Assembly (NCBI GenBank): GCA_028370155.1
Contig: CP116670.1
Coordinates: 3,286,001-3,350,000, forward strand
From: Arthrobacter sp. OVS8
GTDB taxonomy: Bacteria; Actinomycetota; Actinomycetes; Actinomycetales; Micrococcaceae
DNA length: 64,000 bases
Direction: 5' to 3'
Positions 56,716 to 64,000 of the stretch are shown here, one piece after another. Below the pieces are notes generated by a model. The model had not been told where the DNA came from. It saw only the letters and a list, made by a program, of their open reading frames with translations, and ran no database searches. How positions within the stretch are numbered: the stretch's first letter is position 1; each line of letters opens with the position of its first letter. The position numbers and the translations under genes were made by a program.

Positions 56716-57904
56716 GTGCGTGAAATGAGCTTCACCGCCATCGATTTTGAGACGGCCAACAGCAAGCGTGGATCAGTGTGCGCCGTTGGTTTGGCAAGGG
56801 TTGTTGATGGCGAAATCGTCGACCGGGCATCCTGGCTGATTAAGCCACCGAACGGAATCGATCACTTTGAGCCACGGAATGTCGGCATTCACGGCATCCG
56901 TGCACAGGATGTCGCGACTGCACGTGACTGGGAGGAGTCGCTCGCCGGCATATTCCGATTTGCTGCCGGCGGTCACTTCGTGGCGTACAACGCCCGGTTC
57001 GATTCGAGCGTTATGAGGGCCGCTTCTGAAGCGGCTGGAATAGTCCTGCCGCAGCACGAGTTTTTCTGCGCCTTGGAACTCGCCCAGGGGCATCTGGACC
57101 TCCCTCGCCACAGGTTGAATGATGTCGCTGACCACTTGGACCTGCCGCCGTTTGAACACCATGAGGCTGGTGCGGACGCTATCGCCTGCGCCAGCGTGGT
57201 GCTGGCCATAGCCCGTATGAGACAGCTCCAGTCCACCGCCGACATGTGGGCGGCCCCGATTAGCGTCAGGACAGCCAAGAGTTCTGCTTCGACCCAGACG
57301 CGAAAGTCGGTGGGCGGGCAAATCAACTACACCACCGAGCGAAGCCTTCGCCTGGCTGATCTGCCACAGGCCGACGCCTCCGCTGACCCCAGCCATCCCT
57401 TTTTGGCCACACATTCTGCTTCACCGGCGAGCTGCAGGGCTTCTCAAGGCTTGAGGCCATGGCTGCGGTTGCTGCCTGCGGAGCGACCAATAGGCAGGGA
57501 GTCACCAAAAAGACGACGTACGTCGTCATCGGGGGTCAGATTCGACCCACTCGGCCTCGGCCAACGACTTGGGGGCGTCTGGCAAGGAACGCAAGGCCCT
57601 CGACTACATCGCTCTCGGCCAACAGATTACGGTTCTGGGCGAGCAGGAATTCGTTCGGCTGCTAGGAGCCGCGGGAGCCAGCGGGGAGGCCTTGCCGTCG
57701 CCGGCCGCCGTAGAGGCCTCCGTGCGTTCCGGCGGCGATCCGAAGCCAGTGGCTGGGACATCGGATCGCTCTGCTTCTGCCAGGACGTCACCAAGGGGTG
57801 GTCCCGGAGGCGATGGACTCCGACGCATGCAGAACGGGTTGGAGGAACGTAGCGAGGGTCCACAGTGGCTGATCAAACTGAAGCGGGTCTTTGGCCTGAA
57901 GTAG
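56716..57904 (+). CDS. DnaQ-like 3'-5' exonuclease with C-terminal BRCT domain, two frame breaks
   Basis: The exonuclease domain carries the DEDDh residues: AIDFETANS, VAYNARFDSSVM and HHEAGADA. Two homopolymer breaks (T5 at 57400-57404, G5 at 57531-57535; one more base each) connect it to a BRCT domain (FCFTGELQGF...KTTYVVIGG, ALDYIALGQQITVLGEQEF). The tail after about 57690 is low-complexity and ends WLIKLKRVFGLK. It probably processes DNA ends. GTG 56716 or ATG 56725 starts it. About 396 residues. Confidence 0.85.
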
Positions 57905-57948
57905 AAAAATAGACAGCCAATTCTGGACAGCGAAGGACACAGGGAAGA

Positions 57949-57988
57949 CGGAACGGACGACGGCGGGAGGTCCCCGCCGTCCTCGGCT
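57949..57988. repeat. Palindromic repeat, family 2, copy e (degenerate)
   Basis: GGACGACGGCGGGA pairs imperfectly with TCCCCGCCGTCCTCGG. It lies just beyond the stop of the intact 109-aa zinc protein gene, mirroring copy c at the duplicated tail. Confidence 0.8.
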
Positions 57989-57995
57989 AACAGAG

Positions 57996-58325
57996 TCATT
58001 CCTGGGTGCTGAGGTTCCAATGGACTTTGATGGCCTCGGCGATCGGGCCAGTGGTGACGTCGACCCGGAAAGCGACGGGCGCGGTTCCTGTCTCTTCGAT
58101 GACCGAGTCGCGGTACACGCGGCCGCAGGAGGGGCACAGGGTGTAGAGATCCTCGTCCGCGGGCCATTCCGCCAGCCCGGCGGGGACCGGGGTGGTGTCG
58201 CCGATGTGGACGGGGACGCCCTGTGCATTGGCCTGGATCAGCCCGTCCTTGCTGACGGTGTTGCCGCACACGCAGGTGATGGTGGTGACATCATGGCCGA
58301 TCACGTCGGCGGTTTCAGTGCCCAT
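57996..58325 (-). CDS. Zinc-ribbon hypothetical protein, 109 residues
   Basis: The protein has a CVCG motif (TITCVCGNTVSKDG) and a CPSCGRVYRDS knuckle, suggesting a zinc ribbon, with a beta-rich C-terminus (APVAFRVDVTTG). GGGAGGTCAGC precedes ATG 58325. It follows the SQR-like gene by 107 bases on the same strand. Its 3' two-thirds are duplicated at 51822-52063. No known function. Confidence 0.78.
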   Translation of the reverse strand: MGTETADVIGHDVTTITCVCGNTVSKDGLIQANAQGVPVHIGDTTPVPAGLAEWPADEDLYTLCPSCGRVYRDSVIEETGTAPVAFRVDVTTGPIAEAIKVHWNLSTQE

Positions 58326-58432
58326 GCTGACCTCCCCGGTGATGGAAAAGACGTTGCTCAACCAGCTTATGCCTGCCGATCCGCGCCGTCGCCTAGAACT
58401 TGATAAACGGCAGCTGGTGTGGCCGCGGCCGC

Positions 58433-59712
58433 CTAAGCCCGGCCCTTGAGAATCAGGTTCCAGTAGACCTTGGGGAAGATGTCGCGGTCCACAACCCATG
58501 ATGCCCGGCTCGCCTTCCATGTTGGCACTTTCGGGACAGAGGGCATGGGCCGGTACTGGTCGTCGAATTCCGCGAAGACGACGGAAGAGCGGGCCACTGT
58601 GAAGGGGCACACCGAGTATCCGTCGTACTTCTGCGTCAGGGCTTTCCGTCCCGGGCCGCGACCAGGTTCTTGGCGAGGACCTTCGTCTGCTTTCGAAGCG
58701 CACCGCCGGACTTGGAGTTGGTGGTGGCCGCGGCATCCCCAAGGACCAGATGTTCGGGAAGCGGACGTGCCGGAGCGTCTGCGGATCCACCTCCACAAAT
58801 CCGCCCGGGTCGCCGGGTGCGGGCAGCTCCGTGGCCTTCAGCCAGTCCGGGGCCGACTGCGGCGGGACGGCATTGAGCACGTCGTAGTGCAGCTCCTCGG
58901 CGAGCCCGGTGGCATTGTTCCGGATCAGCGCGTTCTGCGCCGACGCGTCCACCGACACCAGTTCGCTGTTCAGCCGCAGTTCGATGCCGTACTCGGCAAT
59001 CTTGCGGTTCAGCTCTTCATCCACGCCGGGTACCCCGAACACGGTGGGGTAGGGCTGCACCATGACCACCCGGATGTCCTGCAGGACGCCCTGCTCCCGC
59101 CAGTAATTGCAGGCCAGGTACATCGGTTTCTGCGCGGCCCCGCCGCACTTGATGGGGCCGGAGGGCATGGTGAAAACCGCGGTTCCGGCCTTGAGTCCAT
59201 GGAGCAGTCTCCAAGACTTGGCGGCCAGGGTGAACTCGTAGTGGGACGTACCGGAGGGGAATGGACGGCGTCGGCCAGGCCCGGGATCTTGTCCCAATCC
59301 AGCTGCAGGCCCGGGCAGACCACCAGGTGCCCGAACTTCAACTGACCGCCCGACGCCAGCGACACCGTGTTGCTCGCCGGGTCGATGTCCACCGCGCTGT
59401 CCCGGATCCATTCCACGCCTTGGGGCATAACCGAGCGCTGGGGACGGGTGGCTTCTGGTGCGTTCGCCCTCCCGCCGGCGATGTGCGAGAACAGCGGCTG
59501 GTAAAAGTGGGTGTCCTGCGGCTCCAGCACGGCCACATCCTTCACGCCGTAGCGATGAAGGCGCGCCGCGAGGAGACGCCGGCGTTGCCGCCGCCGATAA
59601 TGAGGACTTCGTATTTCGCGGGGTTCCCTTGCTCAGCGACATCGGCGCTCCTCGGATAGGCGGTTCCGGCAGCGCACGTGTGAACAGCCGCCGGAGCCTC
59701 AATAGTAAGCAT
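58433..59712 (-). CDS. Sulfide:quinone oxidoreductase-like FAD protein, four frame breaks
   Basis: The FAD-binding motif YEVLIIGGGNAGVS opens the protein. The segment PSGPIKCGGAAQKPMYL holds the conserved catalytic Cys of SQR, and the final region VYWNLILKGRA is typical. Four indels (near 59560, 59256-59259, 58737-58740 and 58650) split it; all are one-base losses, two in four-base G/C runs. It would oxidise sulfide or a related thiol and pass electrons to quinone at the membrane face. ATG 59712 is the likeliest start. Confidence 0.87.
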
Positions 59713-59831
59713 GATGATCTTTATTGGGTATGGTCCGTTTGCTTCCCAGCAAGGTCCGGGAGTGCAGACGCCGACGTCGACGCTGGCAAGTTCCCATTGT
59801 GGTGGATGCCCACCTGCGCCACGATGATCGT

Positions 59832-60641
59832 ATGAACGCTGAAACGCCGCGGGCGGCTGAGCTGAATCTTCCCCAGGCCTTCCTCCTTCTCGCAACGAAC
59901 GACCACGACGGCAAACCTGAGGTACCGATGTTCGCACTCAGGACCACTCTGGCCGGGGCAATACTGGCCGAGTTGGAGCTGATCGGTGCCATCGGGCTGC
60001 AGGGGAAGCACGTCAGGGCTAGAGGCACCGCCCCGCAGACGGACCTGCAGCACGAGCTGGAACTCATCCGCGGAAAGTACCGCCCCCACACGCCCAAGCG
60101 GTGGGTTTCCATGCTGGAGGGCCGCGCCGAAATGCAGCGTGTCTACGAGGGGATGGCGGCACGGGGCATCGTGGAACACGTCGGCGAAAAACATCTGGGC
60201 GTGTTCCGGAGCGTGCGGTACCCGGAGAAGGACCATGCTCCGGAGGCGGCGCTCCTGGAAAAGATCCAGGCCGCACTCGGCGTCGCACCCGCCGATGCCG
60301 GTACGCCGTCGGATGCCGCGGCCGCCGATGCCGGAACGCCGGATACCGAGGCGCCTGCTGCTGCAGTGCCTGAAGCCGCGACACCCGAGTCTGCGGCCAC
60401 CGATGCCGCGGCACCTGCTGCGGGGACGCCCGCACCCGCGACGCCTGACGCCACGGCCCCCGATGCCAGGACTAAAGCGCTGATCGCCCTGCTTCAGGCG
60501 GCCGGGCTGCTGAGCAAGCTGGTACCGGCGGCAGACAAAGTCCGGGCAAGTGAACTGGCGAAGGACTATTGGCCTTCCCGCGCGGTGGAGGACGAACTGC
60601 GCATGATCAGACTGGCGGAGGAAGAAGAGCCCGGCATCTGA
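59832..60641 (+). CDS. GPP34 (GOLPH3-like) family protein with Ala/Pro/Thr linker
   Basis: The N-terminal 150 residues match GPP34: LNLPQAFLLLATNDHDGKP, then LAGAILAELELIGAIGL, KRWVSMLEGRAEMQRVY and YPEKDHAPEAALLEKI. A ~60-residue low-complexity insertion of DAGTP/EAATP-type units follows, and then the usual C-terminal helix (ALIALLQAAGLLSKLV). In eukaryotes GPP34 proteins bind phosphoinositides; the bacterial role is unknown. ATG 59832 starts it. It is divergent from the SQR gene. Confidence 0.88.
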   Translation: MNAETPRAAELNLPQAFLLLATNDHDGKPEVPMFALRTTLAGAILAELELIGAIGLQGKHVRARGTAPQTDLQHELELIRGKYRPHTPKRWVSMLEGRAEMQRVYEGMAARGIVEHVGEKHLGVFRSVRYPEKDHAPEAALLEKIQAALGVAPADAGTPSDAAAADAGTPDTEAPAAAVPEAATPESAATDAAAPAAGTPAPATPDATAPDARTKALIALLQAAGLLSKLVPAADKVRASELAKDYWPSRAVEDELRMIRLAEEEEPGI

Positions 60642-60657
60642 GGCTGCCGTCGCCGTG

Positions 60658-62079
60658 TCAGGCGGAGGTCGGCACGATGTTGTGGTTGAGGCGGAAAAGG
60701 TTGTCCGGGTCGAAACGGTTCTTCAGCGCCACCAGCCGGTCATAAGTCTCCGGCCCGTAGGCCTGCCGTGCGGCCTCGATAACGTCTTGCCCGATTTCCG
60801 CGCCGAGGAAATTTACGTACTCGCCGTGCTCGCCGAACGGCTGCATCAGGGCGTGGGCCTTCCGGGCGAATTCGCTCAGCCGCTGGTCCTCTGCGGGGTC
60901 GTTCCAGAAACCGTAGATGTTCAGCCAGTATTTCGCCGAGCGGTTGGGAAACGCTGTGGCGTCCTCCGGCACCCGCCCGAAGGCCCCTTCCATGTGGTGG
61001 ATATCGATCCCGGTCCCCATCCAGGTGACCTCGGAGGCGAAGCCGACCAGAACGTCGACGGCGGCCTCGTCCAGCCGGGAGAACGACAAGTTCTTCCAGT
61101 ACCCCCGGGAGCCCTTGGGGAAGAGGCTGTCCATGGCGGACTGCCACGCCAGCCAGTCGGTCGGCACGACTTCCTCCTCGTCCGGGGGCGCGGCGGCGCG
61201 CAGCTGCTCGATCAGCTCGAGCCCGGGCTGGTGGTCCTCCGACGCCCAGGCAAAGCCGATGATCATCCACGGTTCATCCCCCATCCCGAGGTCGGGCGGG
61301 AACACCAGGAAGGAGATGATCGGGTTCATCTCGTCGGGCAGATCCTGCGTCCACCGGTCGAACGCGCTCAGCGCGCTCTTCCAGCGGGGCGGGCGGTAGT
61401 AGAAGTTCCCGCCCAGGACGGCATCCGGAAGCGGCCGGGCGCGGAAGGTAAAGGACGAGACCACCCCGAAGTTCCCGCCCCCGCCGCGCAACCCCCAGAA
61501 CAGCTCGGGGTTCTCCTGTTCACTGGCGTGCAGGTGCTCGCCGGTGGCGGTGACGACGTCGGCGGAGGCCAGGTTGTCCAGGCTCAGCCCGCCGGGCCGC
61601 GTCAGCCAGCCCACCCCGCCGCCGAGCGTCAGTCCCGCGACCCCGGTCGCACTGATCACGCCAAGCGGCACGGCCAGTCCGTGCGTGACGGTGGCCTGGT
61701 CGACGTCGGCCAGGGTCGCCCCGGGTTCGACGGTCACCAGCCGGCGTTCGACGTCGACTTCCACACCGCGCAACTGGCCCAGATCCAGCACGAGGCCGCC
61801 GTCGACAGTGCCGTGGCCGGCAATGTTGTGCCCGCCGCCGCGGACGGCCAGCGGCAGGCCGGTGCGCCGGGCCGTGTCAAGGACGGGGTCAATGTCTCCG
61901 ACGGCGCCCGCCCGGATGACCGCCCGCGGACGCACGTCGATCATGCCGTTCCAGACCGCCCGGGCCTCGTCGTACAAGGGGTCCTGCGGCTCGATCACCG
62001 CCCCCGCCAGGCGTCCGCGCAACTCCTCCAGGGCGCGGTCCACGCCGCCGCCCTGCTCTTCCTGATGCATTGTGTTCAT
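60658..62079 (-). CDS. Berberine-bridge-enzyme-type FAD oxidase
   Basis: PCMH-type FAD domain: RAVIRAGAVGDIDPVLDTARR, then AVRGGGHNIAGHGTVDGGL with the His that forms the covalent FAD bond, and GLTLGGGVGWLTRPGG. The BBE C-terminal domain ends NRFDPDNLFRLNHNI. The architecture matches 6-hydroxynicotine oxidases and sugar oxidases. ATG 62079 starts 473 residues, intact. The upstream 368 bases (62080-62447) are shared with the divergent hydrolase and show only two AGTGGGGT-like repeats; I see no gene there. Confidence 0.94.
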   Translation of the reverse strand: MNTMHQEEQGGGVDRALEELRGRLAGAVIEPQDPLYDEARAVWNGMIDVRPRAVIRAGAVGDIDPVLDTARRTGLPLAVRGGGHNIAGHGTVDGGLVLDLGQLRGVEVDVERRLVTVEPGATLADVDQATVTHGLAVPLGVISATGVAGLTLGGGVGWLTRPGGLSLDNLASADVVTATGEHLHASEQENPELFWGLRGGGGNFGVVSSFTFRARPLPDAVLGGNFYYRPPRWKSALSAFDRWTQDLPDEMNPIISFLVFPPDLGMGDEPWMIIGFAWASEDHQPGLELIEQLRAAAPPDEEEVVPTDWLAWQSAMDSLFPKGSRGYWKNLSFSRLDEAAVDVLVGFASEVTWMGTGIDIHHMEGAFGRVPEDATAFPNRSAKYWLNIYGFWNDPAEDQRLSEFARKAHALMQPFGEHGEYVNFLGAEIGQDVIEAARQAYGPETYDRLVALKNRFDPDNLFRLNHNIVPTSA

Positions 62080-62447
62080 CGGTCTGCTGCTTCCGTGCCA
62101 TGGGGTTGGCACCCCTTGTTAAATGGTGGGGTTCAGTAGTGGGGTCCAATAGTGGAATTGATCTCGCCGGAATCGGCGCTGCAGGGTGATACTTCCAGCC
62201 GCCAAGGACTGGAACAGGTTCGCGGTGCCCACAGTATAGATTCGCCTGCGGCGCCCGGACAACGGTCAACGGACAGCGTGGAGTGCCCGCCTGCATGGCC
62301 ATGCCGCCCAGCCATTCAGCCCGCCCTAGGCCCCCGCGCACGGGGAGTAGATTGCGAATGGACTGGCCGCAGGGATGCCGGGCGCGGGCCGACTCCGGCA
62401 CCGGCAGGACCGTTCAGCCCGCGGCCGAACAAGACAGGAGGGCCGCA

Positions 62448-63269
62448 ATGGGGCGCTATGTGAAGGCCGGGGAACTGGAAATCTGGACGGAGCAGGTGGG
62501 CGACGGTCCGGATGTCCTACTGATCGGCGGGCTGGGGGACACGGTTGAGTCCTGGCAGTTCCAGCTGGACGGGCTGGCGGACCGCTACCGGATGACGGCG
62601 TTTGATAACCGGGGTGCGGGCCGCACGGCCATGCCGGAGGGGCAACCGACCGTCGAGGCGATGGCGGACGACGCGGCCGCGGTGCTGCGGGGTCTCAGCG
62701 TCCCCTCAGCGCATGTCGCAGGGTTTTCCGGCGGCAGCATCATCGCCCAGGAGCTTGCCCTCCGGCACCCGGACCTGGTCCGAAGCCTGGTGCTGCAGAG
62801 CACCTGGCCCGCAATGGACCAGTACATGAAAACGCTCGCCCGGGCCATCCACTGGCAGGCCGAGCTGGCACCGGACGAACGCGCATTCCTGGAGTTTTTC
62901 TTCCTGCTGGTCTATACCCCGCGGGCGCACAACAGCGGAATGGTCAGCCAGATCATCGACGAGGTTCTCGCCTTCCCGTATCAGCAGTCCACCGCGGATT
63001 TCCTGAAGTTCCTGGACGCCTTTGTGGTCCATGAGACGGGAAGCCGGCTGGGGCAGATCGACGCGCCCACGCTGGTCATGGCCGGCGGAGTGGATCCGAT
63101 GAGCCGGCCGGAACTCGGCGAGGACGTGGCCCGTCGTATACCGGGCGCACTGTTCGAGGTGATGGCGGAGGAATCCCACCAGCCCTTCCAGGAGGTTCCG
63201 GACGAGTGGAATGCGCGCGTGCACGAGTTCTGGCAGCAGATCCGGGTCGGCGCTCAGGGGAGCGCGTAG
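62448..63269 (+). CDS. Alpha/beta hydrolase
   Basis: Hydrolase of 273 residues with the oxyanion strand VLLIGGLGD, FDNRGAGRT, nucleophile elbow GFSGGSI and the late His in EESHQPFQEV; the Asp is in AGGVDPMSRP. AGGAGGGCCGC precedes ATG 62448. It resembles 3-oxoadipate enol-lactonase-like hydrolases, but specificity is unknown. Its 3' end overlaps the convergent amidohydrolase by 16 bases. Confidence 0.92.
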   Translation: MGRYVKAGELEIWTEQVGDGPDVLLIGGLGDTVESWQFQLDGLADRYRMTAFDNRGAGRTAMPEGQPTVEAMADDAAAVLRGLSVPSAHVAGFSGGSIIAQELALRHPDLVRSLVLQSTWPAMDQYMKTLARAIHWQAELAPDERAFLEFFFLLVYTPRAHNSGMVSQIIDEVLAFPYQQSTADFLKFLDAFVVHETGSRLGQIDAPTLVMAGGVDPMSRPELGEDVARRIPGALFEVMAEESHQPFQEVPDEWNARVHEFWQQIRVGAQGSA

Positions 63270-64000
63270 ACCCGGCGGGCGTTGTCGCGTGCGACGAGTT
63301 GCACGATTCTGCGGGCATCCGCCTCGGAACAGTCGTCGTCGTCGATCCAGCCGCCGGCTACCTTGGTGATGGCGTTGCGCCACAGTCTCGCCCCGAGGTA
63401 GTGGAGTTCGGCGGGGCCGAAGGCGTCGGAGGAGTAGAGGATTTTGGTGAAGGGGGCCAGTTCGAAGGAGCGGGCCACCAGATCCCGGCTCCGTGACCCG
63501 GTGAAGTTCACGGCAAGGCCCACATCGAGGTAGACGTTTTCAAAGGCGTGGGCCAGATAGCCGGCCTCGCGCTCGAACGGATAGCAGTGGAGCAGCATGA
63601 TGGGGGTGTCCCGGACCTCGGGTGACCGCAGAAAGTCCAAGAGGTACAGGGGATTGGTTTTGTGCAGGTCCAGGTCGCGGTCACCGAATCCGACATGGAA
63701 TTGCAGCGGGAGTTTCATCGACACCGCCGTGTGGATCCCGTGGGCAATGAGTGTGACGTCGGTGAGCCTCGCGTTGGTGCCGGAGTTCCCTTGCCAGCGG
63801 CGGGCTGCCTCCGCGACCGCAGCCGGTGCCGGGCGGCTGAGATCCCGGTCGAATCCCGTGCGGTAGGCCAGCACCGTCTTGACGCCCACGGCGCTGCGGG
63901 CAAGCTCGTGAAGCCGCTGGCTGAACTCGTCGACGTAATCTGCCGGGTTGGCAATCTCCCGGAGCAGCGCCTCGGCGACGTGTTCCAGCCGCACGATCTG
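63254..64000 (-). CDS. Amidohydrolase-2-type TIM-barrel hydrolase, 5' part beyond the window
   Basis: The visible C-terminal 248 residues belong to an amidohydrolase_2-like barrel: FHVGFGDRD, IMLLHCYPF, NVYLDVGLA and the final metal-binding Asp region ILYSSDAFGP. Family members with this layout are often encoded beside glutamine-synthetase-like genes in actinobacteria. The N-terminus with the first HxH lies outside the window, so the function cannot be narrowed. Confidence 0.85.
   Translation of the reverse strand, partial: QIVRLEHVAEALLREIANPADYVDEFSQRLHELARSAVGVKTVLAYRTGFDRDLSRPAPAAVAEAARRWQGNSGTNARLTDVTLIAHGIHTAVSMKLPLQFHVGFGDRDLDLHKTNPLYLLDFLRSPEVRDTPIMLLHCYPFEREAGYLAHAFENVYLDVGLAVNFTGSRSRDLVARSFELAPFTKILYSSDAFGPAELHYLGARLWRNAITKVAGGWIDDDDCSEADARRIVQLVARDNARRVYALP

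Overview
This is a high-GC actinobacterial chromosome segment. The gene content (ureide/hydantoin catabolism with an NCS1 permease, homodimeric-type AceE, a MoxR/VWA pair, a MSMEG_4193-type phosphatase, a GPP34 protein) and codon usage fit Micrococcaceae, most likely Arthrobacter or Pseudarthrobacter. That placement is inferred from content, not from a search. No rRNA, tRNA, CRISPR array or canonical integrase/transposase was recognised.

Region 1 (1-18.6 kb) is mainly purine/ureide catabolism: a 5'-truncated xanthine dehydrogenase, an NCS1 permease, two Asp/Glu (allantoin/hydantoin) racemases, a maleate-isomerase-like protein, an allantoinase/hydantoinase, a GntR-FCD regulator, an MFS transporter, 5-hydroxyisourate hydrolase (uraH) and OHCU decarboxylase (uraD). 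Interspersed are an aldo/keto reductase, DUF488, a uracil-DNA-glycosylase-like protein, an SDR, a MobA-like nucleotidyltransferase and aceE. Uricase and allantoate amidohydrolase are not in the window. Region 2 (18.6-30.05 kb) is ordinary chromosome ending in a heterodimeric ABC exporter pair.

Region 3 (30.05-41.8 kb) is accessory: two HNH proteins, an endonuclease VII protein with Cys/His repeats, a TOPRIM protein, a two-TM coiled-coil protein, an HsdR-N-like nuclease, a truncated copy of the ABC exporter 3' end, and a three-gene operon of HicA-like protein, HTH protein and SecB-like chaperone. That operon has the architecture of a toxin-antitoxin-chaperone (TAC) system and is my best candidate for an undescribed system. 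Region 4 (41.8-51.5 kb) is core-like: phosphatase, MoxR, VWA, GNAT, APH-like kinase, Na+/H+ antiporter fused to a UBP zinc finger, and a membrane protein. Region 5 (51.8-58 kb) is a second accessory block: zinc-ribbon/McrB-N-like protein, Imm35-like protein, DUF2971, a membrane-anchored DUF4041-T5orf172 nuclease and a DnaQ-BRCT exonuclease. Region 6 (58-64 kb) holds an SQR-like flavoprotein, GPP34, a berberine-bridge-type oxidase, an alpha/beta hydrolase and an amidohydrolase cut by the window end.

Two global patterns matter when reading the annotation. First, over twenty genes, including essential aceE, are interrupted by one-base deletions, nearly all in G/C homopolymers (five read as four). 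I interpret these as sequence errors and annotate the genes as continuous. Second, at three loci (ABC exporter, VWA gene, 109-aa zinc protein) an intact gene is followed by inserted accessory DNA and then by a diverged copy of its own 3' end, which suggests repeated insertion at CDS 3' ends. Two families of intergenic palindromes partition the window: one at 2.6-12.2 kb, the other at 36-58 kb, often beside truncated genes.
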